A stretch of DNA of 64,000 nucleotides, from the NCBI RefSeq assembly GCF_008711155.1, contig NZ_VUYQ01000001.1, forward strand, positions 124,001 to 188,000, written 5' to 3'. Numbering within the stretch: position 1 is the first letter of the stretch; each line of letters begins with the position of its first letter. The notes beneath the pieces were generated by a model. That model did no database searches. It was not told the origin of the DNA and saw nothing but the letters and a program-made list of their open reading frames with translations. Both the position numbers and the translations under genes were made by a program. Source of the stretch: Dechloromonas sp. CZR5 (lineage in GTDB: Bacteria > Pseudomonadota > Gammaproteobacteria > Burkholderiales > Rhodocyclaceae). Below, one piece after another: positions 8,371 to 16,952 of the stretch.

Positions 8371-10005
8371 ATGCAAGCCCGTTCCCTTCCCTTCGCCATC
8401 GAGCGTTTCCTGCTGTCGCCGCTCAGCCTTGTGCTGGCCGTGCTGATCGCTTTCGTGCTGAATGCCTACAGCCTGCCGCTGACAGACGTCGATGAGGGCG
8501 CCTTTTCGGAGGCGACGCGCGAGATGATGGCGCGTGGCAATCTGGTGTCGCCTACCCTGAACGATGCGCCGCGCCACGACAAGCCCATCCTGATCTACTG
8601 GGCGCAGGCCGTGTCGGTCAGCGTGCTCGGCGTCAGAGAAATCGGCTTCCGCCTGCCGTCCATCGTCTTTGCCGTGCTGTGGATGCTGGCGCTCTACCGC
8701 TTCTGCGCGCGCCATGCCGACCGGCGGACGGCGCAGGTGGCGGCGCTGGTGATGGCGCTGTCGCTGGCTGTCGGCTTCATTGCCAAGGCGGCCATTTCCG
8801 ATGCCCTGCTCAACCTGTTCATCGCCCTGTCGATGTTCGGCATCTATGACTATTTTTGCGCCGAGCGCGACGGTCGGCCGACCCGGCGCCTGCTCTATTA
8901 CACCTACGCCATGCTCGGCCTCGGTTTCCTGACCAAGGGGCCGGTCGCCGTCTTCTTCCCGCTGCTGGTCAGTGGCCTGTTCTTCGTCTCGGCCGGCGCC
9001 TGGCGGGCCTGGTTGCGCGCCCTCTTTTTCTGGCCGGGCTGGCTGGTCTTCCTGGCCATCGTCGTGCCCTGGCACGTGGCGGTCTACCTCGACCAGGGCG
9101 ACGCCTTCTTCCGCGGCTTCTACCTCAAGCACAACGTCAATCGCTACTCGAACACCTTCGAAGGCCACGGCGGCAAATGGTACTACTACCTGGTTGTACT
9201 GCCCTTCGTGCTGATGCCCTTCTTCGGGTGGCTGCTGGCCATCGTCGGCAAGGTCGGCAACCGGCTGCGGCGGACGCCGCTCGGCGCCAGGCAGGGCGAC
9301 GGGCTGTTCGAACGCTTCCTGCTCATCTGGTTTGTCGTCGTCTTCGTCTTCTTCTCGTTTTCCGGCACGCAACTGCCGCACTACCTGCTCTACGGCTGCA
9401 CGCCGGTCTTCATCCTGCTCGCTGCCTATCGGCCGGAAAGCGAGCGGCGCTGGCTGGCTTACCTGCCGCTGATTCTCTTCGCGCTGGTTTTGGCAGCCCT
9501 GCCGGAAATCCTTGCCTTGGCCGCCGGCAAGGCCGGCAAGCCGTTCGAGAAGACCCTGCTCGACGGCCTGGTACTGGCTTTTTCCGACGAGGCACGCTGG
9601 CTGCTGCCGCTGCTGGCGGTCGTTTCCATCGGGCTGGCGCTGTGGCGCAGCCTGCCGGTGTGGCAGGGCGTGGTGCTGGCCGGCCTGGTACAGGCACTGA
9701 TGGTGACGGCCGTCATCGCCCCGCGCGCCATTGGCGTCACGCAGGGGCCGATCCGTGAGGCGGCCCGCGTGGCCAACGAGGCCGGCGGCAATGTCGTCGC
9801 CTGGCGCATCATCATGCCCAGCTTCAGCGTCTACCGGCAGGCGGCAACGCCGACGCGCGTGCCGGTCGAAGGCGAACTGGTACTCACCCGTACCGACCGC
9901 CAGCCGGAAGTCCAGGCCCTGCTCGCACCCGGCTTGCAGATGCGGAACCTGTACCAGAAGAGCTTTGTGACGCTGGCCCGCGTCGAGCGCGAGGAGCGGC
10001 CGTGA
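8371..10005 (+). CDS. GT39-family membrane glycosyltransferase (ArnT-like)
   Basis: Integral membrane glycosyltransferase of the PMT/ArnT superfamily, which uses polyprenyl-phosphate sugars as donors at the periplasmic face. After one N-terminal helix comes the loop DVDEGAFSEATREMM with the conserved acidic residues, then HDKPILIYWAQ, and about ten further membrane segments; a soluble C-terminus of about 100 residues follows. Starts at 8362 and 8371 are both possible; neither has a good Shine-Dalgarno, and a TATAAT at 8358-8363 would give a nearly leaderless mRNA. It overlaps the PAP2 phosphatase by 4 bp, suggesting joint work on lipid-linked sugars or lipid A modification (inference). Confidence 0.85.
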   Translation: MQARSLPFAIERFLLSPLSLVLAVLIAFVLNAYSLPLTDVDEGAFSEATREMMARGNLVSPTLNDAPRHDKPILIYWAQAVSVSVLGVREIGFRLPSIVFAVLWMLALYRFCARHADRRTAQVAALVMALSLAVGFIAKAAISDALLNLFIALSMFGIYDYFCAERDGRPTRRLLYYTYAMLGLGFLTKGPVAVFFPLLVSGLFFVSAGAWRAWLRALFFWPGWLVFLAIVVPWHVAVYLDQGDAFFRGFYLKHNVNRYSNTFEGHGGKWYYYLVVLPFVLMPFFGWLLAIVGKVGNRLRRTPLGARQGDGLFERFLLIWFVVVFVFFSFSGTQLPHYLLYGCTPVFILLAAYRPESERRWLAYLPLILFALVLAALPEILALAAGKAGKPFEKTLLDGLVLAFSDEARWLLPLLAVVSIGLALWRSLPVWQGVVLAGLVQALMVTAVIAPRAIGVTQGPIREAARVANEAGGNVVAWRIIMPSFSVYRQAATPTRVPVEGELVLTRTDRQPEVQALLAPGLQMRNLYQKSFVTLARVEREERP

Positions 10006-10835
10006 AGGACGACGCACTGCACGCCCGGCGTCCGGGCTTCGATGCCGCTCTGCTCGTCTGCTGCCTGGTGATGGCGATGGCACTGGCCGGCATCTGGTTC
10101 GGCGGTGCCTGGCAGGGTGGTTTCCTTTCCGGGCAGGCGCTCAGCAGCCATCTGCCGCCGGTTTTCTGGGAGTCGTTGACCACGCTCGGCGACGCCCGCG
10201 TCCAGCTTGCCCTGGTGCTGCCCTTCTGCCTGCGTTATCCGCGCGTGTTCTGGGCGCTGTTCCTCGGTGCATTGGTGGCTGCCGCGATCAGCCGGGGGCT
10301 CAAGGTGGCCTTCTCCTTGCCTCGCCCGGCGGCCGTGTTCGATGCGGCGCAAATCACCGTCATCGGCGCCAAGCTGACGGCGCACAGCTTTCCCTCCGGG
10401 CATACGGTATCGGCCTTTTCCTTTGTCGTCGCCTGGCTTGCACTGTTCGGCCTGCGTGCGGCACCGCTGGTCCTGATTGCGCTGCTGGCCGGTTTCTCGC
10501 GCGTGGCGGTCGGTGCCCACTGGCCGGTCGATGTGCTGGCCGGCGCCATGATCGGCCTGTTTGGTGGCTGGCTGGGCTTGCGCCTGAGCCGCCATTTTTG
10601 CTGGGGCCTGGGGGTGCGTGCCCACTGGTTCCTGATCGTCCTTTCCGTCATTGCGGTCGCGACCTTGCCATTCGACGGGCAGGGCTATCCGGATTCGCTG
10701 GCCTGGCGCGTGACGGCCTGCCTGTGGGGGCTGGGCGGCTTCGTCGCGGTCTATCTGCTGCCGCTGTTCCGGCAGGGGTGGCGCGGCGTGAATCGGGATT
10801 TATTGCGCTTGGCCCAAAAAACCGGACAGGCTTGA
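10002..10835 (+). CDS. PAP2-family membrane phosphatase
   Basis: Type-2 phosphatidic acid phosphatase, a six-helix membrane enzyme that removes phosphate from lipid substrates such as undecaprenyl diphosphate or lipid A. The three-part active site is visible in order: K-x6-RP as KVAFSLPRPAAV, PSGH in SFPSGHTVSAF, and SR-x5-H as SRVAVGAHWPVD. The GTG start at 10002 overlaps the stop of the GT39 gene (GTGA), so the pair is translationally coupled. A final hydrophobic segment and a short basic tail complete 277 residues. Confidence 0.88.
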   Translation: MKDDALHARRPGFDAALLVCCLVMAMALAGIWFGGAWQGGFLSGQALSSHLPPVFWESLTTLGDARVQLALVLPFCLRYPRVFWALFLGALVAAAISRGLKVAFSLPRPAAVFDAAQITVIGAKLTAHSFPSGHTVSAFSFVVAWLALFGLRAAPLVLIALLAGFSRVAVGAHWPVDVLAGAMIGLFGGWLGLRLSRHFCWGLGVRAHWFLIVLSVIAVATLPFDGQGYPDSLAWRVTACLWGLGGFVAVYLLPLFRQGWRGVNRDLLRLAQKTGQA

Positions 10836-10866
10836 GGACAACGACCGCTCGGGGCGCCGGGCGGCC

Positions 10867-12195
10867 TCAGGCCAGGCGTACGCCGATCCTGGTTTCGCCC
10901 CGGGCCGATTGCGCGAATGCCTCACCGCCGTGCATGCGGGCGATGGCGCTCACGATGGCGAGGCCCAGTCCGTGATTCTGGTGGCCCTGGCTGCGCGCGG
11001 TGTCCACACGAAAGAAGCGGTCGAAGATTTGGGGCAGGCTGTCCGCCGGAATGGCCTCCCCGCGGTTGATCACCGAGAGTTCGATTCGTCCGTCGGCTTC
11101 AGGCCTGATGCGGATCACGATGGCGCTTCCGGGATAGGCGTGTCGGGCCGCATTGTTCAGCAGGTTGGACAGCAGGCGTCGTAGCAGCGCCACATCGAAC
11201 TGGCCGGCCGCATCGCCGTCGATGGACCATTGAAGGTCGGTTTCCATGAATACGGCTTCGTAATAGTCGGCTACTTCGGCGCAAAGTTGCGCCAGGCTGG
11301 CAATGGGCGTCCGTCGGGCCTTGGCGCCCCGGTCGGCTTGCGACAGGAACAGCATGTCATTGACGATGCCCGACAGGCGGTGCATTTCCTCAAGATTCGA
11401 ACCGATGCAGTCGCGCAGGTTTTCCTGCGTGTCGTTGCCGCGCAAGGCCAGCTCGCTGCTGGCGATGATGTTCGCCAAGGGGGTTCTCAATTCGTGGGCG
11501 ACGTCGGCATTGAAGCCTTCGAGCTGTCGGTAGGCTTTTTCGAGTCGGTTCAGCAAATCGTTGAACTGATCGACAAGAACCTGCAACTCGGCGGGAATTC
11601 CCTTCGTTTCCAGGCGCTTGTCGAGGGAGAGAATGGCCAGGCTGCGCGTTTGTTCGGCCAATGTGCGAATCGGTGAGAGTCCCAGATATACGATCAGGTA
11701 ACCGCCCACGGTGATCGCCGCACTGCCGATCAACGCGGCCGCCCAGAGGATGGCGGCCAGGCGGTCCAGGATCGCTTCGTCGGGCGCCGTGTCGAGCGCC
11801 AGTTCGGCAACGGTGAAGTCGGGTTGGCGCGCCAGCTCGGGAAGCTCGAACGAGTAAAAACGGGCCTGGGCCGGCCACGACCCCGGCGTCGACACGAAAC
11901 GGGCTTCCCCGGATTGCTTGAGTAACTTGAGGTGCAAGTCCCGGTTGATCTTCAAGAGATCTTCCAGGTCGTGTTCCAGCGTTCCCGGCCGCAGGTGCGC
12001 CGGTGTTTCTTCAAACAGGTGCCGGATGGCCGTACTGAACTTTTCGAGGCGCAGATCCTGCTGTGTTTCGAGATTGGCTTTGACCGAGAAAAACACCCCG
12101 AGGCACAAACAGCCGAGGACCCCCAGGCTCAGGGAGGCGAGCCAGCGTATAAGGCGGGCGCTGAGTGTCGGATTGTTCTGACGGCCGAGTTTCAT
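10867..12195 (-). CDS. Heavy-metal sensor histidine kinase (CusS/CzcS-like)
   Basis: Membrane sensor kinase of a metal-responsive two-component system. The 442 residues comprise a first membrane helix (about 18-38), a periplasmic sensor segment of about 110 residues, a second helix (about 150-175), HAMP linker, HisKA with the phospho-accepting His234 in [11 protein letters not shown], and a HATPase domain with [12 protein letters not shown] and [16 protein letters not shown]. Its start overlaps the response regulator stop by 4 bp. Position next to czcICBA and kinase type argue for control of metal efflux; the metal sensed cannot be read from sequence. Confidence 0.92.
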   Translation of the reverse strand: MKLGRQNNPTLSARLIRWLASLSLGVLGCLCLGVFFSVKANLETQQDLRLEKFSTAIRHLFEETPAHLRPGTLEHDLEDLLKINRDLHLKLLKQSGEARFVSTPGSWPAQARFYSFELPELARQPDFTVAELALDTAPDEAILDRLAAILWAAALIGSAAITVGGYLIVYLGLSPIRTLAEQTRSLAILSLDKRLETKGIPAELQVLVDQFNDLLNRLEKAYRQLEGFNADVAHELRTPLANIIASSELALRGNDTQENLRDCIGSNLEEMHRLSGIVNDMLFLSQADRGAKARRTPIASLAQLCAEVADYYEAVFMETDLQWSIDGDAAGQFDVALLRRLLSNLLNNAARHAYPGSAIVIRIRPEADGRIELSVINRGEAIPADSLPQIFDRFFRVDTARSQGHQNHGLGLAIVSAIARMHGGEAFAQSARGETRIGVRLA

Positions 12196-12875
12196 TCGCG
12201 CTTTTCGAGGACATAGCCCATGCCGCGTACGGTGTGCAGCAGCTGGAGGTCGAACGGAGTATCCATCTTGGCGCGCAGCCGTTTGATCGCGACCTCGACC
12301 ACATTGGTATTGCTGTCGAAATTCATGTCCCAGACCTGCTCGGCGATTTCGGTCCTGGACAGGACTTCGCCCTGCTTTCTCAGAAACAGCGACAGCAGCA
12401 GGAACTCCTTGGCGCTCAGGTCGATGCGCTGGCCGTTCCGGGAAACCTTGCGGCGCGCCAGGTCCATTTCAAGGTCGTGCAGGCTCAGGCGGTTCGACGG
12501 GGTTTCCTGTTGGGGCGGCGCCGAGCGGCGCAGCAGTCCCTGAATCCGCGCGATCAGTTCGGAAAAGGCGAAGGGCTTGACCAGGTAATCGTCGGCGCCG
12601 GTCTGCAAGCCGTTGACCCGGTCTTCCACCTTGCCCAGCGCGGTGAGCATCAAGACCGGTGTTTGCTTCTTGGTCCGCAAGGCTGCCAGCAGGGAGAGTC
12701 CGTCCATGCCCGGCAGCATGGAGTCGAGGATGATGGCTGCGTAATCGAACTCCAGACTCATGTGGAGTCCGGTGACGCCGTCGTGGGCCAGGTCGACGAC
12801 AAAGCCGGCGGTGCCCAGCCCCTTCTGCAGGTACTGGGCCAGTTTTTGTTCATCCTCGACAACCAATAGCTTCAT
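12192..12875 (-). CDS. OmpR-family response regulator (CusR/CzcR-like)
   Basis: 227-residue transcription factor with a receiver domain (acidic pair in VVEDEQ, phospho-acceptor Asp51 in [14 protein letters not shown], Lys in [17 protein letters not shown]) and a C-terminal winged helix ([21 protein letters not shown], then [15 protein letters not shown] and [11 protein letters not shown]). These sequences are very close to the CusR/CopR/CzcR heavy-metal group. It is the first gene of the regulator-kinase operon and is divergent from the small secreted protein gene, 146 bp away; that gap is the obvious place for its operator, but I could not define a convincing inverted repeat there. Confidence 0.93.
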   Translation of the reverse strand: MKLLVVEDEQKLAQYLQKGLGTAGFVVDLAHDGVTGLHMSLEFDYAAIILDSMLPGMDGLSLLAALRTKKQTPVLMLTALGKVEDRVNGLQTGADDYLVKPFAFSELIARIQGLLRRSAPPQQETPSNRLSLHDLEMDLARRKVSRNGQRIDLSAKEFLLLSLFLRKQGEVLSRTEIAEQVWDMNFDSNTNVVEVAIKRLRAKMDTPFDLQLLHTVRGMGYVLEKRE

Positions 12876-13021
12876 ATCGTCCCGAATTGAAAGATGTCAA
12901 TTTTGTAAACTTCCTGTTGGCGTTCTGTCAGTGCCCGTTTTTTATAGTTCATCCATGCCGTTTCGTTGTCCGGCATGTCGCATAAGCCGATGAACCGCAT
13001 GATCAGTGAAGGAGTTTTATC

Positions 13022-13399
13022 ATGAACGTCAAACAAGTGCTTGCCCTCCCGGCTCTCTGTGCCGGATTGCTTCTGTCGGGCCAGGTTTTGGCCGAGTCCG
13101 TCATTCACGCCGCCCCGGGCGGCGCGACCAATATCTACCCGGAACACAAGCCAGGCAGCAAAAGTGCCCAGCAGGTGCAACAGGAGTTCGATAACTTCCG
13201 CCGCAATCCCGTCAGCGCGGATGGCCTCTATCGTTACGTAGGCGGCGATCAGGGCTGGGTACTCGCCCAGCACGAATATGCCTACCGCGACGGGAAATGG
13301 CAACACGTCGACAAGCTTCCGCACGATACGCCCGCGCCCTCTCTGAACATGACGCCGGAAGAACGGAAGCAGCGCGAGGCCATGTACCCCCCGGGTTAA
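13022..13399 (+). CDS. Small secreted protein of unknown function in the metal locus
   Basis: 125 residues with a signal peptide (MNVKQVLALPALCAGLLLSG, cut after VLA). The mature part is hydrophilic with a QVQQEFDNFRRNPVSADG segment and a Trp/Tyr-rich core (YRYVGGDQGWVLAQHEYAYR), ending in EERKQREAMYPPG. I do not recognise a family, though small betaproteobacterial periplasmic proteins of similar make-up are often found beside metal regulators. It has a good ribosome site (AAGGAG) and is divergent from the response regulator, suggesting it is part of the metal-induced set. Confidence 0.75.
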   Translation: MNVKQVLALPALCAGLLLSGQVLAESVIHAAPGGATNIYPEHKPGSKSAQQVQQEFDNFRRNPVSADGLYRYVGGDQGWVLAQHEYAYRDGKWQHVDKLPHDTPAPSLNMTPEERKQREAMYPPG

Positions 13400-13532
13400 C
13401 CGGCCGTCAGGGGAAAGTCATGTTGCGTAGCAGACATCGGCCGGGGGAAACCCCGGTCGCCCGCACCCTGTCTTTCCACGCGCAATCGTCAGCCGGTCCG
13501 TAGCTTGAGCATCTTTCGATTCCCTTGATTCC

Positions 13533-13877
13533 ATGCGTCGTTGGCTATCCGTTTTCCTGTTGATCCTCTTGCCGCTCCAGATGTCCTGGGTGGTGGCAGC
13601 GAGTTATTGCCAGCACGAAGCAGGGGCGCCTCACCACCTGGGGCACCATGAGCACAAACATGCGGCGGATAACGGCGAACAGCGTGCCGACGCGACGCCC
13701 GCCGATGCGGAAAGCGATTGTCCGTTCTGCCATGCCGCGAGTGTCGCCGCCTTGGTCTCTTTCGGCAGTGCCTTGCCCGAGGTCCGCTCCGTGACCGATT
13801 ACTGCCGAACCAGCGGCCTCCTGGCCTCTCTGCCCGGCGACCAGCCCGAACGTCCCAATTGGAGCCGCTCCGCCTGA
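13533..13877 (+). CDS. czcI: CzcI-like small periplasmic metal-resistance protein
   Basis: 114-residue exported protein with an N-terminal hydrophobic signal (MRRWLSVFLLILLPLQMSW), followed by CQHEAGAPHHLGHHEHKH, a dense Cys/His metal-binding stretch, and a conserved CPFCHA motif. This layout matches CzcI, the small protein encoded immediately before czcC in Cupriavidus-type cobalt-zinc-cadmium resistance loci, thought to modulate expression. The gene is 125 bp before the czcC start on the same strand. The family call rests on layout and position; the protein's exact role is unsettled in the literature I know. Confidence 0.8.
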   Translation: MRRWLSVFLLILLPLQMSWVVAASYCQHEAGAPHHLGHHEHKHAADNGEQRADATPADAESDCPFCHAASVAALVSFGSALPEVRSVTDYCRTSGLLASLPGDQPERPNWSRSA

Positions 13878-14002
13878 CCGGCGGGGCTTGGGCATTTTCC
13901 CAGTCTTGAGTGCTGCGGCCGACGCCGCGCCCCCGTGCCATGCCGCTTGCCGGATGGTGCCCCGCCGATTTCCCAACGTGTCCTTCATCACCGGAGAATC
14001 GG

Positions 14003-15322
14003 ATGTATTCAAAAAAACTCGCTGCCAGGCTGCTGTGCCGAACCCTGTTCGGACTCGCGGTCTTTGCCGGCGCACCGCTCGAGGCGCAGACGGTCGATTC
14101 ATCGCCGTCAGTGCCTTCCCCCGTGTTGGCCCTGGAGGCCAGCCCGTCCCTGACCTTGTCGGCGGCGATTGATCTTGCCCTGACATTCAATCCGGAACTG
14201 TCCGCCGCGGCCAACGAATTGCGCGCCTTCGAAGGGAGCGTGATCCAGGCGGGCATCCTGCCCAATCCGGAAATATCGACGTCCGTCGAAGATACCCAGA
14301 ACAAGGCCTCCCGGACGACGACGATCCAGCTCAGCCAACGGATCGAACTCGGGGGCAAACGCTCGGCCCGTATTGCCTCTGCCGAGCGGGGCCGCGATGT
14401 GGCTACCGCCGATCTGGCCGCCAAGCGCCTGGACGTGCGGGCGAGCGTGACGGGAGCTTTCTTCGATGTTCTGGTTGCCCAGGAACGCATCCAGCAGGCC
14501 GACGACTTGCTCGGCCTTGCCCGGCGCGTCACGCTGGCGGCTTCGCGGCGGGTGAGCGCCGGCAAGATATCGCCCGTCGAGGAAACCAAAGCCCGTGTCG
14601 CGGAAGCCTCGGCGCGGGTGGAGTTGAACCAGGCGCAACGAGAGCTGGCCGCTGCCCGCAAACGCCTGGCGGCCAGCTGGGGGAGTTCGACGCCTCGCTT
14701 CGGACAGGTCGAAGGCCGTACCGACAGCCTGCCGCCGCTTCTTTCCAGCGAAGAGATCGCCAGCCGCCTGAGTGCTTCCCCGTCGCTTCTTCGCGCGCGC
14801 CATGAGGCTGAACGTTTTGCCGCGCTCGCCGACCTGGAGCGCACGCGCCGGGTGCCTGACCTGACCGTCAGCCTGGGGTCGAAAACGTCCGAAGAGCTCG
14901 GGCGCAGCCAGACCATTGTCGGTATTTCGATCCCCTTCCCGATCTTCGATCGCAACCAGGGCAACGTGCTTGAAGCCCAGCGCCGGGCCGACAAGGCGCG
15001 GGACGAGCTGGGCGCCACCGAGGTTCGCTTGGGGGCGAACGTGACGCAGAACGAAGAACGCCTGAAGGCGCTGATCGTCGAGGCGGAAACCCTGCAAGCC
15101 GAGATCGTGCCGGGCGCCCGCAGCGCCTATGAGGCGGCCAGCAAGGGATTCGAGCTGGGGAAATTCAGTTTCCTGGAGGTACTGGACGCCCAGCGCACCT
15201 TTTTCCAGGTCAGGGCGCAGTACCTGAGAAGCTTGTCCGACGCGCATCGGACTGCTGCCGAACTGGAGCGTGTCCTGGGCTCCGTCGATTCAACCGCATC
15301 TGCCGCATCCGGCCGTCCGTAG
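14003..15322 (+). CDS. czcC: Outer-membrane efflux channel CzcC (TolC family)
   Basis: Outer-membrane channel of a tripartite metal efflux pump. Residues 1-32 form a signal peptide; the rest is a TolC-like pair of repeats rich in long coiled helices (LSAAIDLALTFNPELSAAANELRAFE, then RKRLAASWG). SLGSKTSEELGRSQTIVGISIPFPIFDRNQGN is the characteristic mid-repeat strand signature. The start at 14003 is chosen for its GGAG site and because it places the signal peptide at the very N-terminus; a longer frame reaches upstream to 13910. Gene order czcI-C-B-A and close spacing show one operon. Confidence 0.92.
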   Translation: MYSKKLAARLLCRTLFGLAVFAGAPLEAQTVDSSPSVPSPVLALEASPSLTLSAAIDLALTFNPELSAAANELRAFEGSVIQAGILPNPEISTSVEDTQNKASRTTTIQLSQRIELGGKRSARIASAERGRDVATADLAAKRLDVRASVTGAFFDVLVAQERIQQADDLLGLARRVTLAASRRVSAGKISPVEETKARVAEASARVELNQAQRELAAARKRLAASWGSSTPRFGQVEGRTDSLPPLLSSEEIASRLSASPSLLRARHEAERFAALADLERTRRVPDLTVSLGSKTSEELGRSQTIVGISIPFPIFDRNQGNVLEAQRRADKARDELGATEVRLGANVTQNEERLKALIVEAETLQAEIVPGARSAYEAASKGFELGKFSFLEVLDAQRTFFQVRAQYLRSLSDAHRTAAELERVLGSVDSTASAASGRP

Positions 15323-15331
15323 GAGCACCTC

Positions 15332-16936
15332 GTGAAAATGAATTTCAACAAGAACACCTTCCGTCTTCCGCGGAAACAAGGGCTTGCCATTGCGGTAATC
15401 GTGGCGGCGGGGATTGTCCTGGGGGGCTGGATTCTCTGGGGCGGGACATCGGCGCCGAGCGGCGAGCAGCATGAGCACGCCAGCCACGCCGAGGCCAAGG
15501 GGCATGCCGATGCCGAGCACCATGGCAGCCAGGCAGGCGATGGGCATGACCATGCCAAGGAGCATGGAGATACCGAACACCACGAAAGCGCGCCCAAATC
15601 CGGGCCGCATGGCGGCAGGCTTTTTTCCGAGGACGGCTTCGGTCTGGAATTGCTGCTCTCCGAGGAAGGGGGCGAGCCGGGTTTCCGCGTCTGGTTGTTC
15701 CAGCAAGGAAAGCCGCTTGCGCCAAGCGCGGCAAAAGTCTCGATGGTATTGACGCGACCGGGCGGCGAGAAGCAGGACATCCTCTTCGTGGCCGAGAAAG
15801 ACTACCTGAAGAGCACGGGCCCGATCGCCGAGCCGCATGTGTTCGAAGCATCCCTCTCGGTCCTGCTGGGGAACACCCCGTTCCTGTTCATCGATATCCG
15901 GGAAGAGGGAAAAATCGAGCTGACGGACGAACAAATCAAGGCGGCCGCCATCGGTATCGAGAAAGCGACGCCCGCCAAAATCAAGGTCGCCGCTCAGTTG
16001 CCCGGTGAGATCCGCTTCAACGAAGACCGTACCGCGCACGTCGTTCCCCGTGTGGCCGGCGTCGTCGAGAGCGTTCCCGCCAATCTCGGGCAGCCGGTCA
16101 AGCGCGGCCAGGTACTGGCGGTGATCGCGAGCATCGCGCTTTCCGAGCAGCGCAGCGAACAGCTGGCGGCCCAGAAGCGTTTGTCGCTCGCCCAATCGAC
16201 CTATGAGCGCGAAAAGAAACTCTGGGAGGAAAAAATCTCCGCCGAGCAAGACTATTTGCAAGCCCGGCAGGCCCTGAGGGAAGCCGAAATCGCCGTTGCC
16301 AACAGCCAGCAAAAGTTGGTGGCGCTGGGGGCTGGCGCCACGGGTTCCGGGCGCCTCAACCGCTACGAAATCCGTGCTCCCTTTGACGGCATGGTCGTCG
16401 AGAAACACATCGCACTGGGTGAGGCGGTGAAGGAAGACGCCAGCATTTTCACCATTTCCGACCTGTCTTCCGTCTGGGCCGAGATCATTGTCCCGGCCAA
16501 GGATCTGAACATCGTTCGGGTGGGTGAAAAGGTGGTCGTCAAGGCGACGGCCTTCGACTCCCGGGCCGAAGGCAGCATTTCCTACGTCGGGGCATTGCTC
16601 GGACAGGATACGCGTACGGCCAGGGCGCGGGTTACCTTGGCCAACCCCAATATGGCCTGGCGTCCCGGGCTGTTCGTCACGGTCGATGTGGTTTCCGGCG
16701 AGGCCGAGGTGCCCGTCAGCGTTCTTGCCGAAGCCATCCAGACGATAGGCGACAAGAGCGTCGTCTTCATCAGGGTCTCCGACGGCTTCGTCGCGCAACC
16801 GGTGCGCCTGGGGCGCTCCGACGGCAAGCGCATCGAAGTGCTGAGCGGCTTGAAGGCGGGAACCCCTTATGCCGCGTCGGGCAGCTTCGTCCTGAAGTCG
16901 GAACTCGGCAAGGGCAGCGCCGAGCACAGTCACTGA
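15332..16936 (+). CDS. czcB: RND efflux periplasmic adaptor CzcB with His-rich N-terminal region
   Basis: Membrane-fusion protein linking CzcA to CzcC. After one membrane anchor (residues about 12-30) there is a striking His-rich segment (HEHASHAEAKGHADAEHHGS, then GDGHDHAKEHGDTEHHES), followed by a beta-sandwich-like extra domain (SEDGFGLELLLSEEGGEPGF), the barrel-sandwich 'VVPRVAGVVESVPANLGQPVKRGQVLAVI', a helical hairpin and a C-terminal barrel. The GTG at 15332 sits 6 nt after AGGAG and is preferred to the ATG at 15338. The His cluster probably binds metal, as in the N-terminus of other CzcB proteins. Confidence 0.93.
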   Translation: MKMNFNKNTFRLPRKQGLAIAVIVAAGIVLGGWILWGGTSAPSGEQHEHASHAEAKGHADAEHHGSQAGDGHDHAKEHGDTEHHESAPKSGPHGGRLFSEDGFGLELLLSEEGGEPGFRVWLFQQGKPLAPSAAKVSMVLTRPGGEKQDILFVAEKDYLKSTGPIAEPHVFEASLSVLLGNTPFLFIDIREEGKIELTDEQIKAAAIGIEKATPAKIKVAAQLPGEIRFNEDRTAHVVPRVAGVVESVPANLGQPVKRGQVLAVIASIALSEQRSEQLAAQKRLSLAQSTYEREKKLWEEKISAEQDYLQARQALREAEIAVANSQQKLVALGAGATGSGRLNRYEIRAPFDGMVVEKHIALGEAVKEDASIFTISDLSSVWAEIIVPAKDLNIVRVGEKVVVKATAFDSRAEGSISYVGALLGQDTRTARARVTLANPNMAWRPGLFVTVDVVSGEAEVPVSVLAEAIQTIGDKSVVFIRVSDGFVAQPVRLGRSDGKRIEVLSGLKAGTPYAASGSFVLKSELGKGSAEHSH

Positions 16937-16952
16937 GGCGGGAGAGAACAAC

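Noticed and set aside
8260..10083. 607-residue minus-strand frame opposite the GT39 gene
   Set aside because: Gln/Arg-rich shadow of a membrane glycosyltransferase; no signal or domain.
12876..13021. Czc/Cus-type operator in the response regulator-secreted protein gap
   Set aside because: Only partial matches (TTGTAAAC, TGTCAATT) without a clear symmetric or tandem arrangement.
13441..13456. CCGGGG-GAAA-CCCCGG inverted repeat as terminator after the small secreted gene
   Set aside because: No T-run and GC-rich sequence on both sides; may be a structure, but termination is not supported.
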